From Bathynomus jamesi (lineage: Eukaryota; Arthropoda; Malacostraca; Isopoda; Cirolanidae), in contig JAJOZX010000939.1 of assembly GCA_023014485.1 (NCBI GenBank), forward strand, positions 450,001 to 514,000: a stretch of 64,000 nt of DNA, given 5' to 3'. Under the pieces are notes generated by a model that was not told where the DNA came from, did not search any database, and saw only the letters and a list, made by a program, of their open reading frames with translations. The position numbers and the translations under genes were made by a program. Positions 52,888-62,482 of this stretch are shown here, piece after piece; the stretch's first letter is position 1, and each line of letters starts with the position of its first letter.

Positions 52888-55206
52888 CATTCAACTGCAA
52901 AGAACACGCAGTATAAATAACGTAAAGAACGACGCTTGTATAGGAGATATTCCGCGCAAGACGAGAAAGAGAAAACAACAAATGAAAAAATGAAGTACCA
53001 CCTGGGAATCGAACCCGGGATCTTCCGATTGCCGGTCAGACGCGATAACCACTACACCATGGACTCCACTCTTCCAAATGCCGTAATTCCTCTACATACT
53101 CGCAGAAACCAATGCCCCAAAGGGGCACCTCCCGCTTGCCGTAACATTATATACATTCAACTGCAAAGAACACGCAGTATAAATAACGTAAAGAACGACG
53201 CTTGTATAGGAGATATTCCGCGCAAGACGAGAAAGAGAAAACAACAAATGAAAAAATGAAGTACCACCTGGGAATCGAACCCGGGATCTTCCGATTGCCG
53301 GTCAGACGCGATAACCACTACACCATGGACTCCACTCTTCCAAATGCCGTAATTCCTCTACATACTCGCAGAAACCAATGCCCCAAAGGGGCACCTCCCG
53401 CTTGCCGTAACATTATATACATTCAACTGCAAAGAACACGCAGTATAAATAACGTAAAGAACGACGCTTGTATAGGAGATATTCCGCGCAAGACGAGAAA
53501 GAGAAAACAACAAATGAAAAAATGAAGTACCACCTGGGAATCGAACCCGGGATCTTCCGATTGCCGGTCAGACGCGATAACCACTACACCATGGACTCCA
53601 CTCTTCCAAATGCCGTAATTCCTCTACATACTCGCAGAAACCAATGCCCCAAAGGGGCACCTCCCGCTTGCCGTAACATTATATACATTCAACTGCAAAG
53701 AACACGCAGTATAAATAACGTAAAGAACGACGCTTGTATAGGAGATATTCCGCGCAAGACGAGAAAGAGAAAACAACAAATGAAAAAATGAAGTACCACC
53801 TGGGAATCGAACCCGGGATCTTCCGATTGCCGGTCAGACGCGATAACCACTACACCATGGACTCCACTCTTCCAAATGCCGTAATTCCTCTACATACTCG
53901 CAGAAACCAATGCCCCAAAGGGGCACCTCCCGCTTGCCGTAACATTATATACATTCAACTGCAAAGAACACGCAGTATAAATAACGTAAAGAACGACGCT
54001 TGTATAGGAGATATTCCGCGCAAGACGAGAAAGAGAAAACAACAAATGAAAAAATGAAGTACCACCTGGGAATCGAACCCGGGATCTTCCGATTGCCGGT
54101 CAGACGCGATAACCACTACACCATGGACTCCACTCTTCCAAATGCCGTATTCCTCTACATACTCGCAGTTGAATGTATATAATGTTACGGCAAGCGGGAG
54201 GTGCCCCTTTGGGGCATTGGTTTCTGCGAGTATGTAGAGGAATTACGGCATTTGGAAGAGTGGAGTCCATGGTGTAGTGGTTATCGCGTCTGACCGGCAA
54301 TCGGAAGATCCCGGGTTCGATTCCCAGGTGGTACTTCATTTTTTCATTTGTTGTTTTCTCTTTCTCGTCTTGCGCGGAATATCTCCTATACAAGCGTCGT
54401 TCTTTACGTTATTTATACTGCGTGTTCTTTGCAGTTGAATGTATATAATGTTACGGCAAGCGGGAGGTGCCCCTTTGGGGCATTGGTTTCTGCGAGTATG
54501 TAGAGGAATTACGGCATTTGGAAGAGTGGAGTCCATGGTGTAGTGGTTATCGCGTCTGACCGGCAATCGGAAGATCCCGGGTTCGATTCCCAGGTGGTAC
54601 TTCATTTTTTCATTTGTTGTTTTCTCTTTCTCGTCTTGCGCGGAATATCTCCTATACAAGCGTCGTTCTTTACGTTATTTATACTGCGTGTTCTTTGCAG
54701 TTGAATGTATATAATGTTACGGCAAGCGGGAGGTGCCCCTTTGGGGCATTGGTTTCTGCGAGTATGTAGAGGAATTACGGCATTTGGAAGAGTGGAGTCC
54801 ATGGTGTAGTGGTTATCGCGTCTGACCGGCAATCGGAAGATCCCGGGTTCGATTCCCAGGTGGTACTTCATTTTTTCATTTGTTGTTTTCTCTTTCTCGT
54901 CTTGCGCGGAATATCTCCTATACAAGCGTCGTTCTTTACGTTATTTATACTGCGTGTTCTTTGCAGTTGAATGTATATAATGTTACGGCAAGCGGGAGGT
55001 GCCCCTTTGGGGCATTGGTTTCTGCGAGTATGTAGAGGAATTACGGCATTTGGAAGAGTGGAGTCCATGGTGTAGTGGTTATCGCGTCTGACCGGCAATC
55101 GGAAGATCCCGGGTTCGATTCCCAGGTGGTACTTCATTTTTTCATTTGTTGTTTTCTCTTTCTCGTCTTGCGCGGAATATCTCCTATACAAGCGTCGTTC
55201 TTTACG

Positions 55207-55208
<2 letters not shown>
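52888..55208. repeat. tRNA-derived 266-bp tandem array 2, head-to-head (5 minus + 4 plus units)
   Basis: Units repeat at an exact 266-bp step. On the minus half, tRNA-like cores start near 53001, 53267, 53533, 53799 and 54065. On the plus half they start near 54262, 54528, 54794 and 55060. The orientation switches at about 54170. Units are nearly identical within the array; the only differences I noticed are a one-base loss near 54150 and the truncations at the ends. Each unit has the tRNA-like core, GGGAGGTGCCCCTTTGGGGC and TTGCGCGGAATATCTCC. The same family, clearly diverged, is array 1. The 107-codon open frame in each unit is a by-product of the repeat. Confidence 0.95.
54262..54337 (+). 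tRNA. tRNA-like core of array 2 (representative; probably not functional)
   Basis: A-box-like ATGGTGTAGTGGTTATCGCG, anticodon arm TCTGA/CCGGCAA/TCGGA (apparent GGC, with C at position 33), and a T-arm CCGGG/TTCGATT/CCCAG with one mismatch. The acceptor ends do not pair. A Pol III promoter is plausible; a decoding tRNA is not. Confidence 0.45.
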
Positions 55209-55237
<29 letters not shown>

Positions 55238-55240
<3 letters not shown>

Positions 55241-56876
55241 GGTGGTCCGAAAAAAATGACGCATTTTTTAAAAATTAATATCTCAGTAACCCCCTTCCTT
55301 ATCATGACAATTTTTATATGCAAGATACTTTCAAACTTCTTTTTATGAATGCAAGAAACGGAATTCTGATATCTTTTATAGTTTTCTCGCAATTAACAAA
55401 AGTAACAACATGGGTCAAAAAAACGAATATCATGAGAAAGGAAAAATTTAATCAGAAATTTAACTAATTAATTTACAGTAAATGATCGATTGGACCACCA
55501 CTCTGTTGACACACTAATCTAAGTCTTTTCTTCCACACAAAAATAATACTTCTTACTTCATTAATGCCAATTTCTTGCCAAGATTCAAGTATTTTACTTT
55601 TTAATTCTGATTCGGTGAATTTTTCTCGTCGACCTCGGTAAACCTTCTCTTTTAGTAACTCCCAAATTGAGTAGTCCATAGGATTACAATCTGGGCTTTG
55701 TGGTGGCCACTCATTTTTCGTTATTAATTTTGGTATATTGCTAATCAGAAACGACTGTGTGGCGTAGCTTGTATGCGACGGTGCTCCATCTTGTTGGAAT
55801 ATGAAATCATTTTCTTGATACAGGCGACGACAATCCGGCAACAATTTTGTTCTTAAAAGTTCAATGTAATTTGCAGAATTCACCTTTGTCTTTTCAGTTT
55901 CAATAAAATGAACATCTGTCTTGCCATTCCAAGAGACCCCTGCAGATATCATAACCTTTTTGGAGAATCTTGACGTTTCATGATACAATCTGTTTATTGA
56001 AATGTCACACTTTTTACCACGCCCGTAGACAACATCATTTTGAAGGTTTCGCGGAATTTCTAGAGTGAAATCTTTTTCATCCGTGAAGACTATCTTTTTA
56101 ATATCAACGACAGAGAAATTATCAAGTAACTTTCTGCACCTTGTTTTTCTTTTATCCTTAACAGTATCACTTTTTCTAGAAGATACTATTCTTTTGAAGG
56201 CTTTTAGTTTTTGTGCTTTAATTATTCGGTGTACAGAAGTCTTTCCAATATTCAAATGTTTAACAATTGTTCTTTGTGACAAATGACTTCCTGGTTTATC
56301 TTCTTGAGAGCAGATTTTATCGTTGATGTAATCCACATTTTCTGGAACCGAAGCTGTTTTAGGTCTACCGCTTCCTGGTTTTCTGGCAGTACTTCCCGAT
56401 TCGCGAATCTTCTTTAAGAGTCTTTCCACTGCACGCCTTTTCCACTTTTTGCCGGGAAACTCTTGCAATAACCTTCCAGTCTTCCATCCTTTTTCACAGT
56501 AACAATTTTTAATGAGAATACGATCTTCCTCTGACAACATCATTAAGGGTACTGACGAATTGTTAAAAAATAAAAATATCCACAATTTGACTTGTTCATT
56601 CCTGTAGAGTTTTGTAATAACTTGCAAAAATATCGCATGATATCGTATAAAAATGATGTATAAAAAACGGATATTATATTGCGATTTTTGTTTTTTTGAC
56701 CCATGTTGTTACTTTTGTTAATTGCGAGAAAACTATAAAAGATATCAGAATTCCGTTTCTTGCATTCAAAAAAAGAAGTTTGAATGTATCTTGCATATAA
56801 AAATTGTCATGATAAGGAAGGGGGTTACTGAGATATTAATTTTTAAAAAATGCGTCATTTTTTTCGGACCACCCGA
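55238..56876 (-). mobile_element. Tc1/mariner-superfamily transposon, DD37D (maT-like), long TIRs
   Basis: Terminal inverted repeats of about 190 bp (55238-55430 and 56690-56876) begin TCGGGTGGTCCG and differ at very few positions. TA flanks both ends. It carries one intact minus-strand transposase. It is inserted in the (TA)n tract that abuts tRNA array 2. Confidence 0.95.
55473..56543 (-). CDS. DD37D transposase, apparently intact
   Basis: Cut-and-paste transposase acting at TA targets. I choose the start at 56543 (MMLSEEDRILIKNC), giving 356 aa. An upstream ATG at 56627 adds 28 residues (QVITKLYRNEQVKLW) that look like UTR. N-terminal helix-turn-helix pair (WKRRAVERLLKKIRESGS; LSQRTIVKHLNIGKTSVHR), a GSGRPKT hinge, then the catalytic core: IVFTDEKDFTLE, FQQDGAPSHTS and DCNPMDYSIWE. 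There are 37 residues between the second and third Asp. It ends QQSGGPIDHLL. No internal stop. The near-identical TIRs support recent activity, which is not proven. Confidence 0.94.
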   Translation of the reverse strand: MMLSEEDRILIKNCYCEKGWKTGRLLQEFPGKKWKRRAVERLLKKIRESGSTARKPGSGRPKTASVPENVDYINDKICSQEDKPGSHLSQRTIVKHLNIGKTSVHRIIKAQKLKAFKRIVSSRKSDTVKDKRKTRCRKLLDNFSVVDIKKIVFTDEKDFTLEIPRNLQNDVVYGRGKKCDISINRLYHETSRFSKKVMISAGVSWNGKTDVHFIETEKTKVNSANYIELLRTKLLPDCRRLYQENDFIFQQDGAPSHTSYATQSFLISNIPKLITKNEWPPQSPDCNPMDYSIWELLKEKVYRGRREKFTESELKSKILESWQEIGINEVRSIIFVWKKRLRLVCQQSGGPIDHLL

Positions 56877-57664
56877 TATATGTGGTGGCCCAAAAAAAAC
56901 GCCTTGAGATTTGAACATTAATAACTTCAAAACTATGCAGTTCACACTTCCAAAATTTAGGTAACTTTTACCTCAATCTACTAGTAAGCCATCATAAAAA
57001 TTTCAGACCTCTACATAAAATACTTTTTCCACAGCTGAGGGAACAATGAGGTATGGTGAAAAAAACGAATATCATAAACTGAAAAAATTTTGTTATTCAC
57101 ATCTTATCAACAAATATGATCAACATGTCTGCCGTCCTGCTTACAAACCAATCTTAACCTTTTCTTCCACGACATGATGCATTTTCTGAGTTCTGCTAAT
57201 GTTATTTTGTCCCAGCCTTCGCGTATTTTTTTTCTTTAATTGCATTTCTGTAAACTTTTCTGTTTGGCATTCATAAATCTTTTCTGCTCAAGTGTTCCAT
57301 ATGCAATAATCCATGGGATTGCAATCAAGTGATTGCGGGGCCAGTAGTTTTTTCCAATGAAGTTGAGTACATTCTGTTGTAGATAATCCTGTATGAACTT
57401 GCTAGTATGAGCTGTAGGGTACTAGGACAGTTTGCCTACGGACAACTTGCCTACGGACAGTTTGCCTACGGACAGTTTGCCTACTGGACATTATGCCTAT
57501 GGACACCATGCCTACCGGACATTATGTCTAACGGACATGATGCCTAAAGGACGACACGCCTAACAGACGCAGCTTATTGAGGCATCGATTTTATTCCATT
57601 CTATTTCATTCTATTTCATTTTATTTCTTTCATATATTTAATTTTATTTTAATTACGCAATCGG

Positions 57665-57912
57665 TCTACAAGTCGACACAGAGTTGGGTGTGTAATGGCG
57701 ACTCGTAGGTCGAAGGCTCTGTGCCAGCCCTCTATCGAGTTGTTGCGGAAAAGCAGGCCGTCTTCTTCGTCCTCGCTGCAGAATTCGAATCCACGTAGCC
57801 TCGAAATAGGTTAGAAAGTCTTCCAAGATCTCGTCCGTTTCCTCGTCAAAAACAGCCGTAAATCGTTCAAACGTGTTGCTAACATCTTGAAGAGGAACAA
57901 AAGCAACCTAAC
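57665..57912 (-). pseudogene. MULE transposase C-terminal fragment
   Basis: On the minus strand: VSNTFERFTAVFDEETDEIL, FLTYFEATWIRIL and GRRRRP, then in a shifted frame NNSIEGWHRAF and ITHPTLCRLVDRL. This is the conserved end of MULE transposases associated with FLYWCH-type proteins (ETNEE..YFE.TWIG, NN..EGWHR.F, HP..WK). The catalytic core is missing. The fragment supports the MULE assignment of the surrounding element. Confidence 0.82.
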
Positions 57913-57920
57913 CTACCTAA

Positions 57921-59247
57921 CAGTGATGTAGTCGAGACCACCAAGTCCGAGACTGAGACCGAGACCTGATCCTGTGAGACCAAGATCGAGACCGAGATCA
58001 AAGGTTCGAGATCGAGATCAACCTTCCGAGATCGAGACCCTTAAAATTCGAGACCGAGATCGAGATCGAGACCAAGCTCATGCCCTTTCAATTTGTTTTA
58101 CACTACTATGGAAATTAGACTATGTTAAGTATATTAATAAACTAATAACTACTTTCTCAGATGTAGTGTGTTGAATGCAAAAAGTGTAACCTATAAATTA
58201 AAAAATGAATATATATATATATATGTACTTTTTATTTATTTACTTCTTTTATATCTGTTACAGAAGGTTTAATGAACGTACCACGACCCAGTTTGACTTG
58301 TGCATTATTTAAAGCATGATAGGTGCTCATTACACTTAAGGAACATCAGCATGCTCAGAAGATCTGCTGAAGTTCGACTTCTGTGGGGCCTCATTATTAT
58401 GCCTCTATGGCTAAATACACGCTCAACTGGAGCACTAGAGGCAGGCACTGTTAAAACAGTCATGGCAATATTGGCTAGTGATGGGAATTTATCCCTTTTC
58501 TGGTGCCAAAACTTATTGGATAGCAGTTGTCTAAAATATGAGATTCATCGATCTGTAAGAGTTACCGCCGCAACTGTTCCCTGCGGTTCAAAATCTTCCC
58601 AGTTTCAACGTTCTTCGGCTTGGACCGATAGCTTTGATATTTTGCCATTAATCTCGGAACTTTGGTTTGACTCCGTTTTATTTCGTCATCGCTGCTGTGA
58701 GAATGAGCGCTGTCTCTCTGTATCTGCTCATTCTCCGTGCTTGAGTTTCCTCTATAGCATATATATTTATATATATACTAATATATACTTATTATATAAT
58801 ATATATAATTCTCTATTTAGTGTTTCCATTTTCAATAAAATTAATCTGACGGGGGCAGGGGGGGGAGGGCCAATTTTTTTGTAGCGCTAACCTAAAAAAA
58901 TCCAGCCCCCCCCCCCCCCCCCCCCCCGCAAGACAAACGTGGCAACTCAAAACAGGGTGACTGATTAGTGAATACCTAGAGTCCCTTACTTTTACAAACT
59001 CATAAACATTCTGAATTGTGTCTGTTCAACCAAGCCACCATCATGAGTATGCCAATAACATATATTTTTCATTACGGTCTCGAGAGGTCTCGAAAGGTCT
59101 CGGGGAGAAAAACGGAGACCGCGTCTGTCGAGACCGAGATCGAGACCGAGATCTAAATAGCGGAGACCGAGATCGAGATCGAGATCTGCAAATTGGGTCT
59201 CGAGATCGGTCTCGAGACCGAGACCGATCTCGAGACCTACATCACTG
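57921..59247 (-). mobile_element. hAT transposon nested in the MULE
   Basis: The ends CAGTGATGTAGTCGAGACC and its counterpart (GGTCTCGAGACCTACATCACTG in part) are flanked by a perfect 8-bp duplication CTACCTAA (57913-57920 and 59248-59255). Both subterminal regions are dense in CGAGAC and GAGATC repeats. It contains a hAT C-terminal coding piece and a long C-run (about 58905-58928). Confidence 0.92.
58300..58525 (-). pseudogene. hAT transposase dimerisation domain fragment
   Basis: On the minus strand: FWHQKRDKFPSLANIAMTVL, TVPASSAPVERVFSHRGIIM, RPHRSRTS and LLSMLMFLKCNEHL. This is the classic hAT C-terminal block (FP.LA..A...L.VPASSAPVERVFS..G.I). Upstream coding sequence (to about 58700) is readable only in fragments. 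No catalytic residues were identified. A non-autonomous derivative. Confidence 0.88.
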
Positions 59248-59255
59248 CTACCTAA

Positions 59256-59338
59256 CCTAACCTACCTTACCTAACCTTACCTTACCTAACCTTACCTAAC
59301 CTAACCTTACCTAACCTACCTAACCTGAATTAATTCTT
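59256..59338. repeat. Degenerate CCTAA/CCTTA repeat (telomere-like)
   Basis: About 80 bp of CCTAACCTAACC units with CCTTA and CTACC variants, directly right of the nested hAT. CCTAACCTACCTAA also lies just left of it (57906-57920), so the hAT inserted into such a tract. The arthropod telomere repeat is TTAGG; this is interstitial and imperfect. Confidence 0.8.
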
Positions 59339-60542
59339 TTGCATGAATCTGAAGTTAAATAAGTTAAATAAGTTAAATAAGGTAAGGATAAATATACCAC
59401 AGTTGTTCACTATATAATAAAAAAAATTAAGAAAATATTCTCGTCATGAAAGAGTGTAGATGCGAAATGTCCTTTAGGCATCATGTCCGTTAGGCATCAT
59501 GTCCGTTAGACATAATGTCCGGTAGGCCTGGTGTCCATAGGCATGGTGTCCATAGGCATAATGTCCAGTAGGCAAACTGTCCGTAGGCAAACTGTCCGTA
59601 GGCAAACTGTCCGGCCACGGAGCTGTAGCACCATCTTTTTGGAGTATGAAATCGTTTCCATAATACAGACGCCCACAATCATGCAAAAGATTCTCCTCTA
59701 AGAGATTTACATAGGTTTCTGAATTAATTTTTTTATTTTCTGAAATGAGATGAATTTTCGTTTTTCCATTCCACGATACACCTGCTAATATCATGATTTT
59801 TTAGGAAAACTGACTTGTCTGGTGGTAAAGTCTTGATGGAGGAATGTTTTTCTTACGCCGACCATAAACAACATCGTTCTGGGAGTTTCGAGCAATCTCG
59901 ATGGTGAAACCTTTTTCATCTGTAAAAACTATTTTCTTAACATCATTGGACGAAAATCTATCAAGCAATTTTGTACAACGAATTTTTCTTTTAACTCTTA
60001 CATTGCTTCTACCGTTCTCTGCATTCTTTGTATGGAACTTCGACTGATACCTAAATTTCTTGCAATTTTCCTCTGAGAGCAGTGTGACCCAGGTCGATCC
60101 TCTTGAAATAGGTTCATCATTTCGATCTTTGCAATATTGTCTTGAGTGTAAACTGTTTCAGGCCGACCACTTCCACGCTTCCGTGCCGTCGAACCGGTTG
60201 CTTTAAGTTTTATAATTATTCTATTCACAGACGTAACATTACAAGTTATTCCTGGAAATTCCCTCAAAATTCTTGCCCCAGTCCATCTTTTTTCCAAGAA
60301 ACACTTTTCAATCACCGCATTTTCACCGTTAGTTATCACCATAATTTGAAGTGTAAGTTTAAAAAAACAGTATTTAAGATGGGCGTAGCCTATATCATCT
60401 GACGTTTTTCTGAGACTACTACAAGTCTTAGAATAGTTGCCAGGTACAGCTATACACATTTAGGATTTAGGATATTCGTTTTCTTCACCATACTTCATTG
60501 TTCCCTCAGCTGTGGAAAAAGTATTTTATGTAGAGGTCTGAA

Positions 60543-60702
60543 ACTTTGGAGGAAGTGTAGTTTACGTTCTCCTGTGGTACCTAGTGTAGCTTACGTTCCC
60601 CTACATTATCCTTGTATAGTTTGCGTTCCCCAACTTGTCCGCGTATACGTAATCAAAAAACGTTAAAACTAACGAAAATATTACGACTTAACCTAACCAA
60701 TC

Positions 60703-60758
<56 letters not shown>

Positions 60759-61023
60759 GTTCAGGAAGAACCGATTCGCCTCTATTTAAAGGGCATATCT
60801 CAGCGGAAAAACAAAGAAAAAGTGAGAGGAAAGACAGAGGAAAAAGAAAGGGTGGAGGGGACAGTCGAAGTGGAAAAAGACCAAGGATGACAAGGACTGC
60901 AGGGTCGAGCCCCATCATCCTTGGGTGCTAGGGCCGGGAGGGCGCACGTGAAACCTCCAGGAACAAGCACGTACAAACGAGCACAAAGAGCACTCAAGAG
61001 CACGAGCTTAGAACCCCCTTGCG

Positions 61024-61060
<37 letters not shown>

Positions 61061-61236
61061 TGACGCCTGGTTAGGTTAAGTTGTAATATTTTCGTTAGTT
61101 TTAACGTATTATTTGATGGGTTCATTTAAAATATGTCTCCTAAATATCCTAGTTTAGTTTACGTTCCCCAACTTTGACCTAGTCTAGTTTGTGTCCCCTT
61201 TTGCGTCAGGGAGACGTAAACTAAACTTGCTCCGAA
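60543..61236. mobile_element. Element with repeated TAGTTTACGTTCCCC ends inserted in a DD37D TIR
   Basis: It splits the right TIR of the DD37D element (the left TIR gives the uninterrupted sequence). The ends TTTGGAGGAAGTGTAGTTTA and the complement of TAAACTAAACTTGCTCCGAA are related inverted repeats. Versions of TAGTTTACGTTCCCC recur at about 60557, 60583, 60616 (left) and 61150, 61182 (right). The centre holds a split TTAGG-core foldback. The duplication is ambiguous (AAA or GAAA). No transposase. Confidence 0.72.
60663..61112. repeat. TTAGG-core foldback, copy 3, split by a (TA)n-flanked block
   Basis: Left half GTTAAAACTAACGAAAATAT...CCTAACCAATCGTC (60663-60712); right half ...GGTTAGGTTAAGTTGTAATA...TTAGTTTTAAC (61062-61100). 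Between them is 350 bp of (TA)n, a T-run, and purine-rich sequence of unknown origin, then (TA)n again. Confidence 0.8.
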
Positions 61237-61361
61237 ATTTTTATGATGGTTTATCAATAGATTGAGGTAAAAATTATGTAAATTTTGGAAGTGTGAACTG
61301 CATATTTTTAAGTTATTGATGCTCAAATCTGAAGGCGTTTTTTTGGGCCACCCGAGATATA

Positions 61362-61564
61362 GGAGCTATTGAAGAATAGGGACCCCAGCCTTCTTTAGTT
61401 AGGCTTATAAGACTAACTAAAGAAAATATCACGACCTAACCTAACCAATCGTTAGGTTAACTGTACGCCCTTGACGATTGGTTAGGTTAGGTCATGATAT
61501 TTTCGTTAGTTAGCCTTATAAAGCTAACTAAAGAAGGCTGGGGTCCCTATTCTTCAATAGCTCC
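61362..61564 (+). mobile_element. TTAGG-core foldback, copy 4, with 8-bp duplication
   Basis: A 203-bp near-perfect palindrome flanked by GAGATATA at 61354-61361 and 61565-61572. Ends GGAGCTATTGAAGAATAGGG and its complement. The inner arm CCAGCCTTCTTTAGTTAG leads to the shared core. Loop ACTGTACGCCCTTGAC. The target is the junction of the DD37D right end with TA repeats. Confidence 0.93.
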
Positions 61565-61597
61565 GAGATATATATATATATATATATATATAGGATA

Positions 61598-61797
61598 ACC
61601 TGAAGATCAGGACCCCCAGCCTTCTTTAGTTAGCCTTATAAGGCTAACTAACGAAAATATCACGACCTAACCTAACCAATCATTAGGTCAACTGTACGCC
61701 CTTACAATTGGTTAGGTTAGGTCGTAATATTTTTGTTTGTTAGCCTTATAAAGCTAACTAAAGAAGGCTGGGGGCCCTGATCTTCAGGTGATCATAT
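61598..61797 (+). mobile_element. TTAGG-core foldback, copy 5
   Basis: A palindrome of about 200 bp from CCTGAAGATCAGG to its complement. It shares CCCCAGCCTTCTTTAGTTAG and the core with copy 4 but differs in the outermost 15 or so bases. Flanked by (TA)n; the duplication is not clear here. Confidence 0.9.
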
Positions 61798-61799
61798 AT

Positions 61800-62482
61800 A
61801 TATATATATATATAAAACACATAATAATACAGTAGATTAAGTAATGCGTAAAAGAAGGGCTTTACTGTTCTTTTAAAGCATTTCCACCAATACACTCATT
61901 CAGGGTGTTAGTAGTTCACAGTATCATTGCCAATATATAGGAGGACAACGTACTAACGAAGCTTCTGTTCGTGGCTCATCACCAATGGAAGCAACAATTC
62001 TGTGTTCTCATAATCCAGTGAGCAGTCAGATTTATAATCGTTTCCTTTCTTGTGTCGTTAATAGGCATCGCAGATACTCCTGGTTTTATAAGTTCGGGTG
62101 CATGATTCATCAGGAACGACATGTACTAGAAATGTACGTTCCCTCTCAAAGGCACCACAAATGCACCCATTTCAATCACAAGCATATTCACGAATCACCG
62201 ATTTGATGTGGCTAAGAAAGTAGGCTTACTATAATTTATGAATGATGATATCGAAACGAATAATTAGGGGGTCACCAGGTCTTGCAGACCAATTAATGTT
62301 TAATTAGAAAAGTAATTCAATTATTTGTTCACAGTGATTAACAGTTCAATAACGGTATTTATAGTGATTAACAATTATATAACGGCATTTGTACTATGCT
62401 AAATATGACTGAGTATTAGCAATAAGAAAAATGGTTATACAGACTAATTGTTGAGTAATTACAATGATGATAAATACTAATT
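61800..62482. other. Unassigned region
   Basis: (TA)n to about 61814, then sequence whose complement at about 61860-61905 (CCCTGAATGAGTGTATTGGT) vaguely resembles a Penelope terminal repeat but lacks a clean hammerhead core. A 73-codon frame at 61985-62206 has no motif. Confidence 0.4.

Larger units (their letters stand above)
57418..59619 (-). mobile_element. MULE (Mutator-like) with repeated end motif and 9-bp duplication
   Basis: Flanked by GAGCTGTAG at 57409-57417 and 59620-59628. Both ends consist of tandem versions of a 15-bp unit, GGACAGTTTGCCTAC, drifting inward to GGACATTATGCCTA and GGACACCATGCCTA (57429-57560 and 59470-59610). The outermost bases pair only partly. Inside is a piece of MULE transposase and, nested, a hAT at 57921-59247. 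A 9-bp duplication fits MULEs. Confidence 0.88.
57110..60342 (-). pseudogene. DD37D transposase, split by a MULE
   Basis: N-terminal part (60342 downwards): NGENAVIEKCFLEKRWTGAR, RKRGSGRPETVY, CSQRKIARNLGISRSSIQRM; then, after a frame change, KIVFTDEKGFTIEIA with the first Asp and MILAGVSWNGKTKIHL. The frame reaches the second catalytic Asp in FILQKDGATA and is broken there by the MULE. The C-terminal part resumes at about 57425 with HTSKFIQDYLQQN, then CNPMDYCIW (third Asp, shifted frame), and ends SWKKRLRLVCKQDGRHVDHI at about 57110. Stops and frameshifts are present. Confidence 0.88.
56882..61354 (-). mobile_element. Second DD37D transposon, interrupted by nested insertions
   Basis: The TIRs are about 200 bp. 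The left one starts GTGGTGGCCCAAAAAAAACG at 56882. The right one ends in the complement (GGGCCACCCG) at 61354 and is itself split by an insertion at about 60543-61236. The transposase is split by a MULE at 57418-59619, which contains a hAT. Related to but distinct from the neighbour at 55238-56876. Confidence 0.9.

Noticed and set aside
52936..55191. A 107-codon open frame repeated identically in every unit of tRNA array 2
   Set aside because: It spans the tRNA-like core and unit borders and is open only because the unit is repeated with little change. No motif or codon bias supports a protein.
52888..55208. CRISPR-like or bacterial repeat array
   Set aside because: Units are 266 bp, contain Pol III boxes, have no spacers, and the setting is eukaryotic.
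58851..58928. Long G and C runs as a functional G-quadruplex
   Set aside because: They lie in a decayed hAT and long homopolymers are also common sequencing errors; nothing links them to a function.
61855..61910. Hammerhead in CTGAATGAGTGTATTGGTGG (minus strand)
   Set aside because: An extra base splits the core and the supposed helix II strands do not pair.
62270..62300. A retroviral or LTR primer-binding site (minus-strand TGGTGACCCCC)
   Set aside because: No LTR pair, polypurine tract or gag/pol is in the window to support it.
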